A DNA stretch of 64,000 nucleotides from contig NC_089450.1 of NCBI RefSeq assembly GCF_026210795.1, forward strand, positions 1,116,001-1,180,000. The letters run 5' to 3'. Both the position numbers and the translations under genes were made by a program. How positions within the stretch are numbered: the first letter of the stretch is position 1; each line of letters starts with the position of its first letter. This stretch comes from Rhizophagus irregularis (lineage: Eukaryota; Glomeromycota; Glomeromycetes; Glomerales; Glomeraceae). Of the stretch, positions 37,463-48,716 are shown piece by piece. A model generated the notes under the pieces. It was not told where the DNA came from and ran no database searches. It was given only the letters and a program-made list of their open reading frames with translations.

Positions 37463-38000
37463 TACGTATTGCAGAAGCTTTTGCAGAAGATGACGATGAG
37501 GAATATAATGAGGAGCAAGCTTCTACTCAGAGATTAACTACAAGCGGCGAAACAATACCCGAAGACAATTGCCGTGTAGTAATCGAAAGTCTATGGATTG
37601 ATCAATTTGTTAATTTATCGCATGATTCAATTACTAGTGAAATCGGCGATATTCCAAGAGATATATTGGATGATTCAGATGAAAATAATGCGGAAGATGA
37701 TGAAGTTGATGATAGTGGTAATAACAAGAGACCCGGAGAAGGTGACTATGATTATGATATAGATGATGTATTAGGTATGGATGACGGTGATAATAATGAC
37801 GATAATTATGATGATAATGAGGAATAATAATAATGAGAAATAATTACAATAGTTAATCCAATGAGAATTAATTCTAATATCATGTGATTTAAATAATGAT
37901 ACTATTTAGGAAATAAATGATGTAATTATGCAGGGCAAAATATTCGCGATCAAAGTCCAGTTAACATATAATTATGCAGGCAATGCAGGCAATTGTAATT

Positions 38001-38160
38001 TTATATTATATTTTAAAACATTGCAATTTAATTAGTAAGGAATAAGCGGATAAGCAAGTATTATATTTTAAAAATAAGGTAATTTAATTAAGGAATAACG
38101 ATAAGCATATTATATTTTAAAAATAGTGCAATTTAATTAAGGAATAAGGATAAGCATATT
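38001..38160. repeat. ~49 bp internal tandem repeat of the hAT element, copy 1
   Basis: About three units built on TTTAATTAAGGAATAAGGAT followed by AAGCATATTATATTTTAAAA, with small differences between units. It lies between the transposase and the second gene. The same array, cleaner, is in copy 2 near 61410-61560. Confidence 0.65.
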
Positions 38161-38502
38161 ATATTAGAATCAATAAGTTTTAAGGACTTCGTTAATTAAA
38201 TTTATTACATTAGATCAATAAATTTTAAGAACTGCGTTACAAAAAAAATTTAGAACTGCGTTAATTAAATTTATTACATTAGAATCAAAACTGTGTTTAT
38301 TTTGTTACAAATACTTTAATTATGTAGAATGTTATTATGTTCATCAGTTCATGTTTTAAACATTATAACGAATTTTAAAATTATTATAAATATTATGAAA
38401 TTTGAATTTTTTTTTCGCAATTCAAAACCAAATTGTATTTTAATTTTCAAATTGTATTTAATTTTCAAATTTCAAGTTACGAAAAAATCATAAAAATAAA
38501 AA

Positions 38503-39163
38503 ATGGCAGCATTAGTACCTTTTGTCCCACCACCACCACCAGTATTCCAATGGACGATTAACGCAGCTAGGCAATTAATCGCAGAGCGGAGAAACTTACA
38601 TCAGCAATTCGAAAGAATTGCAAACCGTCATCATGTAAATGCATGGACAATAATAGCAAATAGGGTGTTCGTTGCAACGGGATTTGCAGCGACACCCAGG
38701 CAATGCCAAACAAAATGGAATGCCCTCAAACGAGGTTATGAAAACCTCAGTAGGATAATAAATAATAATGATGACGACATTCCTATTATAAGCCCAAATA
38801 GTTTCGATAGAGCGTGTTTTGCTGATATGAACGATGAATTCTGGTTACAAACCGGTAATTATTATTAATTATTATTTTAAATTAATTTTATTTAGGCAAT
38901 TCATTCAATTCATTAATATTTTTATTGGATTTTAGATCTGTTTAGACGAGAGTATCGACGCACGCTGCTGCGTGATCGACGTCGATATGAATATAGATTG
39001 CGAAGGGAAAGAAGAAGGTCGCGATCTAGGTCCCGTCGAAGTAGATCAACGAAGTAGAGATAGAAGACGAGATAGAAGTAGAGATAGAAGACGAGATAGA
39101 AGTAGAGATAGAAGACGGGACAGAAGTAGAGATAGAAGAAGAGGTAGTAAGCGGTACGCATGA
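38503..39163 (+). CDS. Accessory hAT-element protein: SANT/trihelix-like domain plus Arg/Ser tail, copy 1
   Basis: Exon 1 (38503-38854) encodes ~117 residues: a proline-rich start (FVPPPPPVFQWTINAARQLI), then a helical Myb/SANT or trihelix-like module (RRNLHQQFERIANRHHVNAW, CQTKWNALKRGYENLSRIIN), probably DNA-binding. A GT-AG intron (38855-38935) joins LQTG to a second exon starting LFRREYRR and going into Arg/Asp/Ser repeats (RDRRRDRS units, coded by a 24 bp DNA repeat). In this copy one extra base near 39050 ends the spliced frame early, whereas copy 2 has a different single-base change. The original tail was therefore longer. Without splicing the exon 1 frame stops at 38868. Both copies encode the same 121 residues of exon 1 frame, so it has been better preserved than the transposase. 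Function unknown; perhaps end-binding or nuclear targeting. Confidence 0.72.
39052..39141. repeat. 24 bp tandem repeat coding Arg/Ser tail
   Basis: About 3.5 units of AGTAGAGATAGAAGACGAGA plus four bases, within exon 2 of the accessory gene. The unit length is a multiple of three, so the repeat keeps the RDRRRDRS pattern. Also present in copy 2. Confidence 0.85.
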
Positions 39164-39299
39164 AGATAAAGATATTATTAAATTTTAATTTTTATTATAT
39201 TTTTAATCGTGTATTTTATTAGTTTAATATTAAATATTATAAAATAAATATTTACATACAAAAAATCATATTGTCTTTAATCTTTATTCTTATAAATTG

Positions 39300-39495
39300 T
39301 TTAAATGCCGAAACTCTAATTAAATCATATAGAAAGTATTGCCGAAACGTCGAAACAGTTTCGGCAAGTTACGGCAGTTTCGCGATTTTGATAGGTTTCG
39401 CAGTTTCAGCATTTCTTGATGATTTCGTGAAACTAGTTTCGGCAGTTTCGCGTACGCCATTCTGCCGAAACCCTCTAGTTTCGGCAAGCAACCTT
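39300..39495. repeat. Right terminal/subterminal repeat region of hAT copy 1
   Basis: About 195 bp with many GTTTCGGC motifs, ending GTTTCGGCAAGCAACCTT. It matches the left boundary of copy 2 (60077 onward) in reverse complement almost base for base. Confidence 0.85.
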
Positions 39496-40130
39496 AAATG
39501 TTACAATTACTATACACTATTCTCAAATACTTTCTGAATATTAAAAAAATATTATAATCTGAATTTTTTAAAAATGTTAACAAGAAATTTACCACACTAA
39601 CTAGATTTCTTATCTAATTTATATAGATATCTTAGTGAAAAAAATCTCTCTTGGTCAAGTGCTTATGCCTGTTATTTAATACTTCATAGATTTTTATGGT
39701 GTTTTTTCTGGTCTGCGCTTTTCAAAATAGAATGGCTTTAGCATTTACTATCAACTTCAAAAATCCTTTCACTGTTCTTGAAACTTCTACATGCTATAAA
39801 TCCATTATGATGATTGTATTCTCAAATAAATATTTTGATGCAGAAATTTTAAAGTGAAATTCATTAAACTGTAATATGTATGTCTCAATATCTACTACTA
39901 TGCAGGATTTTGTAGCTAAGGGTAATGCAACTATCATTATTTTCTTATTTCTTTTTCTTTTCTTTTCTTTTCTTTTTTCTTTTATTTCTTTTTTTTATTT
40001 CTTTTTTTTTTCCTCTAAATCTTCATGTAAATGTTTTATTATTCTTATTTTAATAATTTCTTTTTTATGTTTGGTATAGCAGCTCTAAATTCAATACTAA
40101 GAATAGGGTTGTGAGAATAACTTTAGAATA
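39496..40130. other. Intergenic with a polypyrimidine tract
   Basis: About 630 bp, no gene. A long TTTCTTTTCTTTTC low-complexity tract runs from about 39935 to 40015. Confidence 0.4.
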
Positions 40131-41340
40131 TTACTCCAGTTTTTGGAGATCTTCCATTCTTTTAATATACGTGTTCAAAACACCATATTTTTGTGCTATA
40201 ATTTCAGTTCCTAATGATTTAAGAAAACCCTTCCCATCTAATTTCAGATTATTATAGCTAGCAGCATTTAATATTTTCTTAAGTTTTTCGTACAATTTAG
40301 ATGCCAACTTTCTGCAACTTAACTTTAAATCATCCTTTCTGAGAAAGGCATTCCTTATTAGTGGAGTCCACACATATACACTGAACTAGTGTTCAGATAT
40401 TGGTTGGAGTAGAGTACCATTTTTGAATAAAAAATAAAAATGATTAAATAGAATTTATACAAAAATTAGATTGTTAGTTACATCAGACATATTGATCAGA
40501 TTTTTATTCAAATATTTTGCTAAAGATTTTAAATCCTCTACGTCTTTAAATTTTTCTAAGAATTTCAATACATCTTTCTCACAATCCACTACAAATTTGT
40601 CAATAAATCATTTTATCAGTAAAATTGACAGCTTCAGTTTCACAATCATGGAACTGATCTGCTATAAATCTTTTGAAATCAGGAGGTAGAAATTTAGTAC
40701 AATTGTTGTGAATATTGACAACACTGATGGATAAAGGGCTTTTTGATAATTCAGATCTATTTATTTTTGAGCAGGCAAAACTCAATATATCAACATTATT
40801 ATACACCAACTTCTCGCTCAGCATAACTTGTGTCTGATATGATTTTAAGACTTCGTCCACTAAGTCACAGTTTATATATTTTCTTGCCATTTTTTTCTTT
40901 TTGTCTTTCAAAAGTGGGATTGAATAAATAGGTTTAATTCCATCTACATTAATAGGCTCAATGAGACCAACTGGTATTTGTTGTGAAGAGAAAATAAGAA
41001 AGACATTCATAAGTAGAATGGATTTTATGACGTCCAAGTCTGAATCTAATGAAAGTTCTTCATTGTAAGATGATAGATTTTGAGAAGTTTTCACGTTAAT
41101 AGTTCTGATCTATACATACATGTCAAAGAGTTAATAGGTGTTTTTGCTAGCTAAATTTGATATACAGTATACTGACCTTACTTGGCGGTGTTGAAGGTAA
41201 TTCCTCACTTCATCTTTTTCTTTCGACGCGATGACATGCTCAACTTCAAAATTCTCCAATTGTCTTTTAAGTGTGGTTTATACAACTTGATCTTGAATGA
41301 CTGCTGTTCTGATAACCTCGTTAAGGCAATGACATATATT
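40131..41340 (-). pseudogene. Decayed multi-exon gene of unknown family
   Basis: Read on the minus strand, a coding-looking frame starts near 41340 (HCLNEVIRTAVIQDQVV), hits an in-frame stop, continues TLKRQLENFEVEHVIASKEK and ends at a good donor (41181). After a GT-AG intron the next exon (from 41109) runs IRTINVKTSQNLSSYNEELS for ~165 residues to 40600. There the frame shifts, and FVVDCEKDVLKFLEKFKDVE follows in another frame. A last piece (to 40131) reads VWTPLIRNAFLRKDDLKLSC, KKILNAASYNNLKLDGKGFL. Conserved splice sites beside stops and a frameshift mark a dead gene. I recognise no domain. Confidence 0.6.
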
Positions 41341-42023
41341 AGTTAATATTTTAGGAGTGGGGGAGTAAAAGAAAATCTTAGATTACACATAATATAAACC
41401 ATGTGAAATGGTTGTGATTGGTCATAAAATCTTACCTGGGGTGGGGGAGTAAACATTATTATTAAAATAATATTAGCTAATATATGTCACTGCCCTTATG
41501 TTGCTTTACCTATAAAGGAATGAAGAGAGAAACACATTTATTTGTGTATAATTCATTACTGAATTAGAGTTATGAAAGTGTGAAATTTTGTTTATTTTAA
41601 TATAAAGTTTTATAAATTATATTAATTGTTAAAAAAATCTCTGATAGTAATTTTTTATATGATACTTTACCTATATTTTAATTTAATTATTTGATAGTAC
41701 ACCCTAATAACTCATGTCCAGTTTCTTTTTTATATTTTTTGTATAAGCTGGATCAAATCTTATCCGTCAAAATGATTGGTAATTCAGTTAATTTGGCATG
41801 CCAATCCAGATACTCAGAGTAAGTTAATACTTTATCAGACTTGCTCATATTGTCTTTTTATATAATTGCCAATCAATTTAAATTACAGTAGATAATAGCC
41901 AACATAAATTAGCCCTATAAAAAAATATTACAATAAAGCGTGAGTGAATAGATACTGTAAAACAATAACTATGCAGTTATTTCTATTTCATGCTATTCAC
42001 ATTTAATAAAATAGGATCCAGCT
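41341..42023. other. Intergenic with a short direct repeat
   Basis: About 680 bp, no gene. The string GGGGGAGTAAA occurs twice (near 41358 and 41443) in similar surroundings, a possible small duplication. Confidence 0.4.
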
Positions 42024-42643
42024 TTACATTGACCTTGCTTCTATACTTTTCTCATCATCATAGCCTAACTTACATAATGGGTATAATGTCTCGTGACTCT
42101 CATCAGTAATTCCATAATAATCAATATTTTCACTACTAAATTCTCTAAATAAAGTAGGATATTGATTCAATATTTTGTTATGAAAATAGGTATGATTATA
42201 AGTTGGACTATTGGGTTGAAAAATAAGTAATATCACCTCTACCTTGGTATTAAATTTTTTCAGGACAGATTCATTAGGAACTTGAGATTCAGTAAGCGTA
42301 TCTGAACTGGTGATATGTGATAAGTTAGAATTTTTCTTATCACTTTGTGAACTTAATTCACAAAGTTGTGAATGTTATAATCAAAGGGCATATTATTTAT
42401 AATATACTGGATGTCTTCATACGTCATTTTTGAGATAGAATTAGCAGAGAAGGAATGAATTCGATTTATTTTATCCATACTTAAAATTACGTTGCCGAAA
42501 TAATTTTTTAATTTCGGATCAATTTCGGCTTTGTAGCATAACTCTAAAGTGTACGAGAGTAGCCAACTGAGACTTGGCAGAAATTTTTGCCAGGATCCAG
42601 AGAATATAGAGAAATTCTCAGATAATTTCGGTCTTATTGGCAA
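42024..42643 (-). pseudogene. Decayed coding region, unknown family
   Basis: On the minus strand, one frame (42643-42353) includes DPKLKNYFGNVILSMDKINR and YEDIQYIINNMPFDYNIHNF. A shifted frame then runs from about 42360 to 42024 with LCELSSQSDKKNSNLSHITS, SVLKKFNTKVEVILLIFQPN, ENIDYYGITDESHETLYPLC and KLGYDDEKSIEARSM. A single frameshift near 42360 would join them. The first ~50 codons overlap a repeat element (42492-43036), so the true 5' part has probably been replaced by the insertion. No domain recognised. Confidence 0.45.
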
Positions 42644-43036
42644 CAGTTTCGCTAAGTTTATTTACCTTCGTCCCATTAATTAACTTTATTATATATCCGA
42701 AATATACGGCAATATTTAAAGGTGGAAATCCGGTGAAATCTTCAGACGATTACGTTTACACATTGTGGAGTTATGCCACTAAGCCGAAATTGGTCCGAAA
42801 TTATAATTGCCGTCGGAATTAATTACGCCATATGAAGCTTATACCGTAATATATTAAATCGCCGTAATGCCGTAATATTTTTTTTCTGGTTATGCTGTAG
42901 ATAATTTGTAATCCGTAAATTTATTATGCTGGTCTCAATGATTTGTTAAATATTTTTAAAAATGGTAAAATCCATGCCGTAATTTCAATTCGGCAATTCT
43001 GACGGCACCTATATCCGAAATAAATTATTTCGGCAA
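42492..43036. mobile_element. Small non-autonomous element with CCGAAAT motifs and inverted ends
   Basis: Starts TTGCCGAAATAATTT and ends with its exact 15 bp inverse, AAATTATTTCGGCAA. The ~545 bp between hold many CCGAAAT/ATTTCGG and CCGTAAT motifs and no gene. The wording resembles the GCCGAAAC-rich ends of the hAT element at 33.7 and 60.1 kb, so it may be a relative that keeps only end-type DNA. No convincing target duplication seen. Confidence 0.6.
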
Positions 43037-43187
43037 ACATGTATAATTTGTATAATTACAAATCAAAAATATTTGAAAGATAATTCGGGGATTCGGTAAA
43101 ATAATCCCCGATGGCGTTAATTTGAGAAACATTCATATAATTTAAAATAGATCAGAATTAGACCTAAAAAAAAAAATTGTTAAAAAA

Positions 43188-44359
43188 ATGTCACAACTTC
43201 AAAATATTATCAATAACGAGGGGGAATCTGGTATTGTATAGTATAATTTTTTATATTTATCATTAAAGATTTTTGAATTTTTTTTTTTTAATAATTTATA
43301 ATCGTATAAAATTAATCGTATAAAATTAAATTAAGGATGGGATACATTATGGCAAAAGGATGTAAGTAATTCTGTACTTTTTTTAAGGGCTTTAATTCAT
43401 TTTTTATGACCAATCAACTAATTATCATGTAATTATGAAATTTCTTTTTTAGATAACTCCGTGGGATTTTGGTGATTCTTCACCAGCTTTGAAACAATTA
43501 ATTGAAGAAAAAAAGTTTCCTTTACCTGAAGGACGTGGATTGGTACCAGGATGTGGAAAAGTAATTAAAGTTTAAAATTTAACATAATTAACATAAATAT
43601 GGACATAATATACGCGGACTAAAACAATCTTTTAATATAGGGATTCGATGTATATTACTTATCGAGCGAAAAAAGGCATGTTACAGGATTAGATATAAGT
43701 CAAACCTTAATTGACCAAGTTCAAAAAGTAATTAACTAAATTTTAGTATATTCATTTATTTATTCTTTTGCTAATTTTGCTAATTTTAAGTTTAAATATG
43801 TGTTTAGGAACAAAAAGAACTTAACGTTCCCGATTCTAAAGTAACATTCCAACAAGGAAATTTCTTTGATCTTAATCCACCAGAAGAAAAATATCAATTC
43901 ATTTATGATTATACGTATGTACAATATTGCATATTATTTTGAATATTCGACTTAATAATAAATTGTAAATTTTTCAAAAAAAAAAAAAAACTTTAGGTTC
44001 ATGTGTGCTATTCCACCTCATTTACGTCCGAAATGGGCTTCAAAAATGGCAGAATTAATTTCTTCTGGTGGTATATTAATTGCATTAATGTTTCCCATAA
44101 GTAATCATACAGATGGACCTCCATATGCTCTCAGTACTGAAATGTAAGTATTGTACCTGATATTTTGGAACACGAAATATTTAAATTGTGGCGCAGCTTT
44201 TGGCACGTTTTTGAGCATTGACGCGTTTTTGTTTGAAAATTTTATAGATACCAAGAATTATTGGGAGAAAATTTTATTAGAGAGTACTTTGATGAAAATC
44301 CAAACAGCTTTGAAAGAAGAAAGGGAAAGGAACATATGTCAGTATGGAGAAGAAAATAA
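43188..44359 (+). CDS. SAM-dependent methyltransferase, TPMT/thiol-halide methyltransferase family
   Basis: Seven small exons: 43188-43230, 43336-43361, 43453-43560, 43641-43727, 43808-43914, 43997-44143, 44248-44359, all GT-AG, totalling 209 residues, a normal family size. The pattern WDTLWQKD then ITPWDFGDSSPALKQLI is the usual N-terminal signature of the thiopurine/thiocyanate methyltransferase family. The SAM-binding motif is GRGLVPGCGKGFDVYYLS, then HVTGLDIS; VTFQQGNFFDL and FIYDYTFMCAIPPHLRPKWA complete the Rossmann core. The enzyme would methylate a small thiol, thiocyanate or halide; the substrate is not decidable from sequence. It ends VWRRK. The downstream gene converges on it. Cytosolic, with no signal peptide. 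Confidence 0.93.
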
Positions 44360-44680
44360 TAAATTATATACAGTATATATGTATATATGAATATATATAT
44401 ATATTATATTTTTTTCAGAAAATAAAATTCTTTTTTTTTTAATAAAAATAATGTTAATGCTGCATCAAAAAAAAAACGGAATAAAGTTTTTTATTTATAT
44501 TACATAACTCTTATCAAACCACCCACGGTACTCAATATGCAATCATGTGAAGATGTGAATTAATTAATTCTAAAGTTTTTTTTTTTTATCTAAAATAACC
44601 ATAATTAATAAATAAAATAATATATATGTAGAATATATTACAAAAATAAGGGTTTAAAGGAATAAAATATATTTTTTAAA
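44360..44680. other. Convergent 3' intergenic region
   Basis: About 320 bp of AT-rich DNA between two converging genes, with a (TA)n run near 44390-44405 and AATAAA strings on both strands. No gene seen. Confidence 0.4.
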
Positions 44681-45855
44681 TCAAATATTAGGACAATTTA
44701 TATCTGGTATTGGAACAGAAATCTTTGGTTTATAAATCCAATCAATACCAGCCACAAATAATAATACATCAACCTTAAGTTTTAATGGAGTATGTCGAGT
44801 AACTTCAGGTGAGCAAGCGTTAATAAAATTCATTATAACGGGATCAGTTAGAGATTTGCTTGTATAATTGACCATTAATGGAAAATCAACCGTATCAATA
44901 CGTTTTGGTAATAAAGTATAATCAGTTTTTGTCCCAGTAGCAATAGAATCAGAATTTGCAACTGTTCTATCAAATACCTAAAAGTATAGATAAAAAAAAA
45001 ATTAGTAAATAATAATAATTATTATTAATATAAATTAAATAAATAAAAATAATAGCTTACTGTAACATCAATTCTATTGAATTTGTATGGAACATAATTT
45101 TTAGTATTATCAATTTCAATACTCATAGTAAAATTCATATTAATATAAGGAGGATTCGTACTAAGAATTGGTGCTGATGCAGGTGTAGCATCTTTAATGT
45201 TAACTTTAGGAATACGAGGCAGAACGAAAAATCCAGTAATTCCCAAACCAATTAAAATAATTAAAGTAATTAAAATACAGACTGGCCAAGTACAGCAACC
45301 GCAACATTTTCTTTTCTTTGGATCAACAACTGGCATAGTAAGATATTCACCAGTCATAGATTGACGAGCACCTTTGCCACCACCAGGAAAATCTCTATCA
45401 GTGTAATCATGTTCAAAGCCATAGACATTTGGATCCCCTGAAGTAAGAGTATTATGACGTGTTGCTTCTTCATCATAATAAGGATCATCTTCTTGACGGA
45501 TATATTTACGTTGGGGGAAAAAACCACCCAATCCACTAGCCTGATTATAATCAGGGTAATGTTGTTGGTCGTAAGTATTCTTTTCCACTAATGGTTGGTG
45601 ATAACTATCTCTTGTTAACACTGAACCGGATTCACCTTCATCATGTTGTTGTGAATATGAAATTACTGAAGCAACTTCATCGGTATTTTCTGTAGGATTA
45701 ACATGAGGTGTTCCTATTGCAGTCGCTAAAGAAGAAATAAAAATAATCAATATAAATGAAATATATCATTAATCTTCAAATAAACATTACTTACCTCCAC
45801 CTAATGATCTCGTTGAAAAATTCCCTTCACTCATATTTTGTTGGTAGTTGGACAT
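44681..45855 (-). CDS. Single-pass membrane protein, LEA-2/NDR1-HIN1-like
   Basis: Three exons, 45855-45795, 45725-45061 and 44977-44681, phases 1 and 0, giving 340 residues. Residues 1-~155 are hydrophilic and disordered (Gln/Asp/Tyr-rich). They are followed by a Cys-rich juxtamembrane motif KKRKCCGCCTWP and one hydrophobic helix (VCILITLIILIGLGITGFFV). The remaining ~145 residues look like an LEA-2/WHy beta-sandwich (NPPYINMNFTMSIEIDN, KFNRIDVTVFDR, KRIDTVDFPLMVNYTS, LKLKVDVLLFVAGIDW). The cysteines may be palmitoylated. With a basic cytosolic flank the C-terminal domain would be outside or in the lumen. Similar fungal proteins sit at the plasma membrane or vacuole; function is not known. 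Confidence 0.85.
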
Positions 45856-48716
45856 AATTATTTTTTAAAAAAATGAAAAGGTTTCTTATATATATGTATG
45901 TATGATAAAAAATTTGTTTTCTATTAATAAAAATGAAGATCAATTTTAATATTAATTATAAAATTAATTTACAACTTTAAGAAGGAAATTTCTTTGATTT
46001 TTTTTTTTTTTTGGCCTTTTTTTATATTTTTGTTATGTTCGTTATGAATATTTTTGAAACAAAATGTAATTATTTGTTTCAAAAGAAAAAAAAAGGCACA
46101 AAAAGTCAAACAACTCGAAATATGTTTACTTTATATATACCTTTTTTTTTAATAAATATTTTTTTTATATATATATATTATATATTTATTTATTTTAATT
46201 ATTTTTAATTATTCTCGTTAATTTTTTATTTTTCAAAAGAATATTCTTTTAATAAGTTTTTTTTAAAAAAATTGGGGAATTGTGCGACCTTTTTAAATTT
46301 TTTAAGTGTACATAAAAAAAAAAATTTTTTAACACGCTTTTTTTTTTTTAAAAGCGCATACAAGTATTTAAAATTTTTTCCGTCTATATTTATATACGTT
46401 TATGTATTTTGTCACGGTTATAATATAAATACTTAAAGCGATTGTCAATCAATTTTTTTGGTAAATAAAAAGACTTTATAAGGGATTTGTAATTATATTA
46501 TTATTAATAGAATATGTTTGGACCAAGGGCCAAGGCTAATGACCCTTTTGTTGATTTTGTACCACATTCATCGCAAATGCACAAATGGGCTTTAACCCGG
46601 TAAATGCCAAGATTCACTACTTGAACATACGCCAAGAAGTTAGTATCATTTAGTCAAAATTCAACCCTTTTATGATGACTATAATATTTCAAACGCAATT
46701 TTAGCTAATTTTAGAAATATGATAATTACTAGCAAATCAAATTTATTTTATAAAAACGATATTTTAATTTTATTGTCGTTTCTTTTTTAATTCTTTTTTA
46801 ATGATTTACAAAATGTAACACAATGTGAGTTAATGACGAAATTTTTTTAGGATCATGAAATCATCAAATCATGAAATCATAAGATATACTTTTTTTTTGG
46901 TACGCAAAAGTTTTGACTTTGTGTATAGTCAATATGATTCAACAACCCATTTTCGGTAAAACCATAATAGGTCAGGAAGATAATCATATACCATAAAGAA
47001 TCTTACAAGAACAAGGACCGATATCCGTTATATTATTATCTTTGTCAGATTGAAAAATCGGTCAAAGCCTCAAATTGAATGTGAATAGAAAAGCCTCAAT
47101 TGCCTATTTATCTTACATCCCGAGATCGATCATTCGTTATCGCAACAGGTTTTTTTTTTAGAGAATCCGGATAAAACGTAATCCAATTATATCATATTTC
47201 AATTATTTCATGTTGGATTTATTACTTTTTTGATGCCGAGCAACGAAGGAAAAGATTATCAAAGGAGAATGTAAATCATTTATAATTAATTTAATGGTTT
47301 TAACTAAAACAAATAAATAAAATATACACGAGAAAATTTTATTATAAAAAAAGTTACCATTATTTTATAAATAGAAAAAAGGGGTTAAAGTTGAATTATT
47401 TTTAAAATGGAGATAATTTTTTTTTTAAAAAAAAACAGTAAAATTAAATAATCATTTTTAAAAAAATAAGGTTGATACATTCATGCCATATATACATACC
47501 ATACTAAAATGCAGATGCATACCATACTAATACTATGTTTTAATCATAAAAAACCGGGTACCTCATGTATAATATGCCCGGGGTACTTACTATACTACTA
47601 TACATTCTAGGGGTATACTATAGTCTATGTCTCTATGAGTTATTATTATACAGGATGCTTTTTGCAGCTCAGGAGATGAAAGAAAAAAAACAAAAAAATT
47701 GTTATTATCACTTATTATGATTGAATCAATTTCATTTTCATTGAAATTTGACTTTATCATAAATTATAAATAAAAAAGCACAATTTTTTAATTACAAAGA
47801 GATTGTTTGTCGTAAAAAAAATATTACTGTACAGCGGATTACACAAATTTAGACTTCATTGATAATCATTTTTTATAATTTATAATTCGTCAACCAAAAT
47901 TTTTAACGAAGCATTTACGTATGTGAATATTTTTTATTTTTTAATTGACGTTTGATCTCTCGTTTCACTCTTTGTCTTTTTTTTCTGTTGTGCAGGAGTT
48001 TTTTTTACATTATGCAAGGAACTAAATAATACTCTCAAGCTCGTTTCAGACTAAACATATTTAGATCTTAAAATTCGAACCCAAGTTTAAAAATTTCTAT
48101 TAAGAATGATATTACAAACCAACCATTTTTGAATGTTTCGATATTTCTTTTTTTCCGACCGGAAAATTTCACAAATCCGCGGATTATCATTTTGCCGGAT
48201 GTAATATGAGCTTTTTTTATTGTATCACATTAATATTTTTAATCATGCAAATTTTATTGATATTCCCAATTGTTTTAATATGTGAATATTCTTTTTAACA
48301 TTATAATTTGGGATTGAAAAGATGTGATTTTAGTTGAACGCGTTTTCCGGTTTTAATTAGGTGGTACTTACTGGACATCTAAAAAAAACGCGATCCCCGT
48401 TTGAACCAATTAAATTTGTATCGTTAATTGATCCATGCAACTAACTTTCGGGGAGACGGGAAAGTGTAAATTATAAGAAAAACTTGTTAAGGAAAAACAA
48501 CCATGATATCTATCATTATTCATAAAATTGCAAATAGAAAATAGTGAGATATTAATGACACGGAAATGAACAAAGCTTAAAATTGAACCAAACCCAATTC
48601 TTTAAATATCAAACATATTAAATTAATGATATAGACAAATTATGGCACATATATTTAAAATACAACAATTTGAGGTTAGACTTATTGCAATGGATATAGT
48701 CATATATCAGATACTT

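Larger units (their letters stand above)
34197..37827 (+). pseudogene. hAT transposase, copy 1, frameshifted and interrupted
   Basis: Begins at ATG 34197 with a BED zinc finger (CKYCKNTWSRGEVSKLKEHL, SNHC). The frame is lost by one extra base near 34514, relative to copy 2. The next segment (34504-34765) leads to a GT-AG intron at 34766-34844, after which AFDGWTSGTHRSIWNF, a typical hAT core motif, follows. A 2 bp difference near 34955 and an extra A near 35815 break it again. Long intact pieces remain: 35045-35815 (catalytic core, with CKTRWTTASESV and FVLDPLRKAVLSLE) and the C-terminal hAT dimerisation region (NPVNWWKYINTEPEPDVLPR, CPNSATCERGFSTLGWLFHK). The Tc1 element enters after DDEINI at 36140; RIAEAFAEDDDEEYNEE resumes at 37463. 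It ends with a very acidic tail at 37827. It cannot make a full protein. Confidence 0.88.
33694..39493 (+). mobile_element. hAT-type DNA transposon, copy 1 (with nested Tc1 element)
   Basis: The left end reads AAGGTTGCTTGCCGAAACC and the right end, in reverse complement, AAGGTTGCTTGCCGAAACTA, so these are inverted termini. Both ends continue for ~160-200 bp with many GCCGAAAC motifs. An imperfect direct repeat flanks it (TTAAATAT at 33686-33693, TTAAATGT at 39494-39501, 7 of 8), compatible with the 8 bp duplication of hAT elements. Inside, left to right: a broken BED-finger transposase gene, a Tc1/mariner insertion at 36141-37462, the rest of the transposase, and a second gene at 38503-39163. 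Without the insertion the element would be about 4.5 kb. A nearly identical inverted copy starts at 60077. Confidence 0.9.

Noticed and set aside
46011-46208. 65-codon hydrophobic frame that looks like a small membrane protein
   Set aside because: It consists of poly-T/TA low-complexity DNA; the hydrophobicity comes from TTT/ATT codons.
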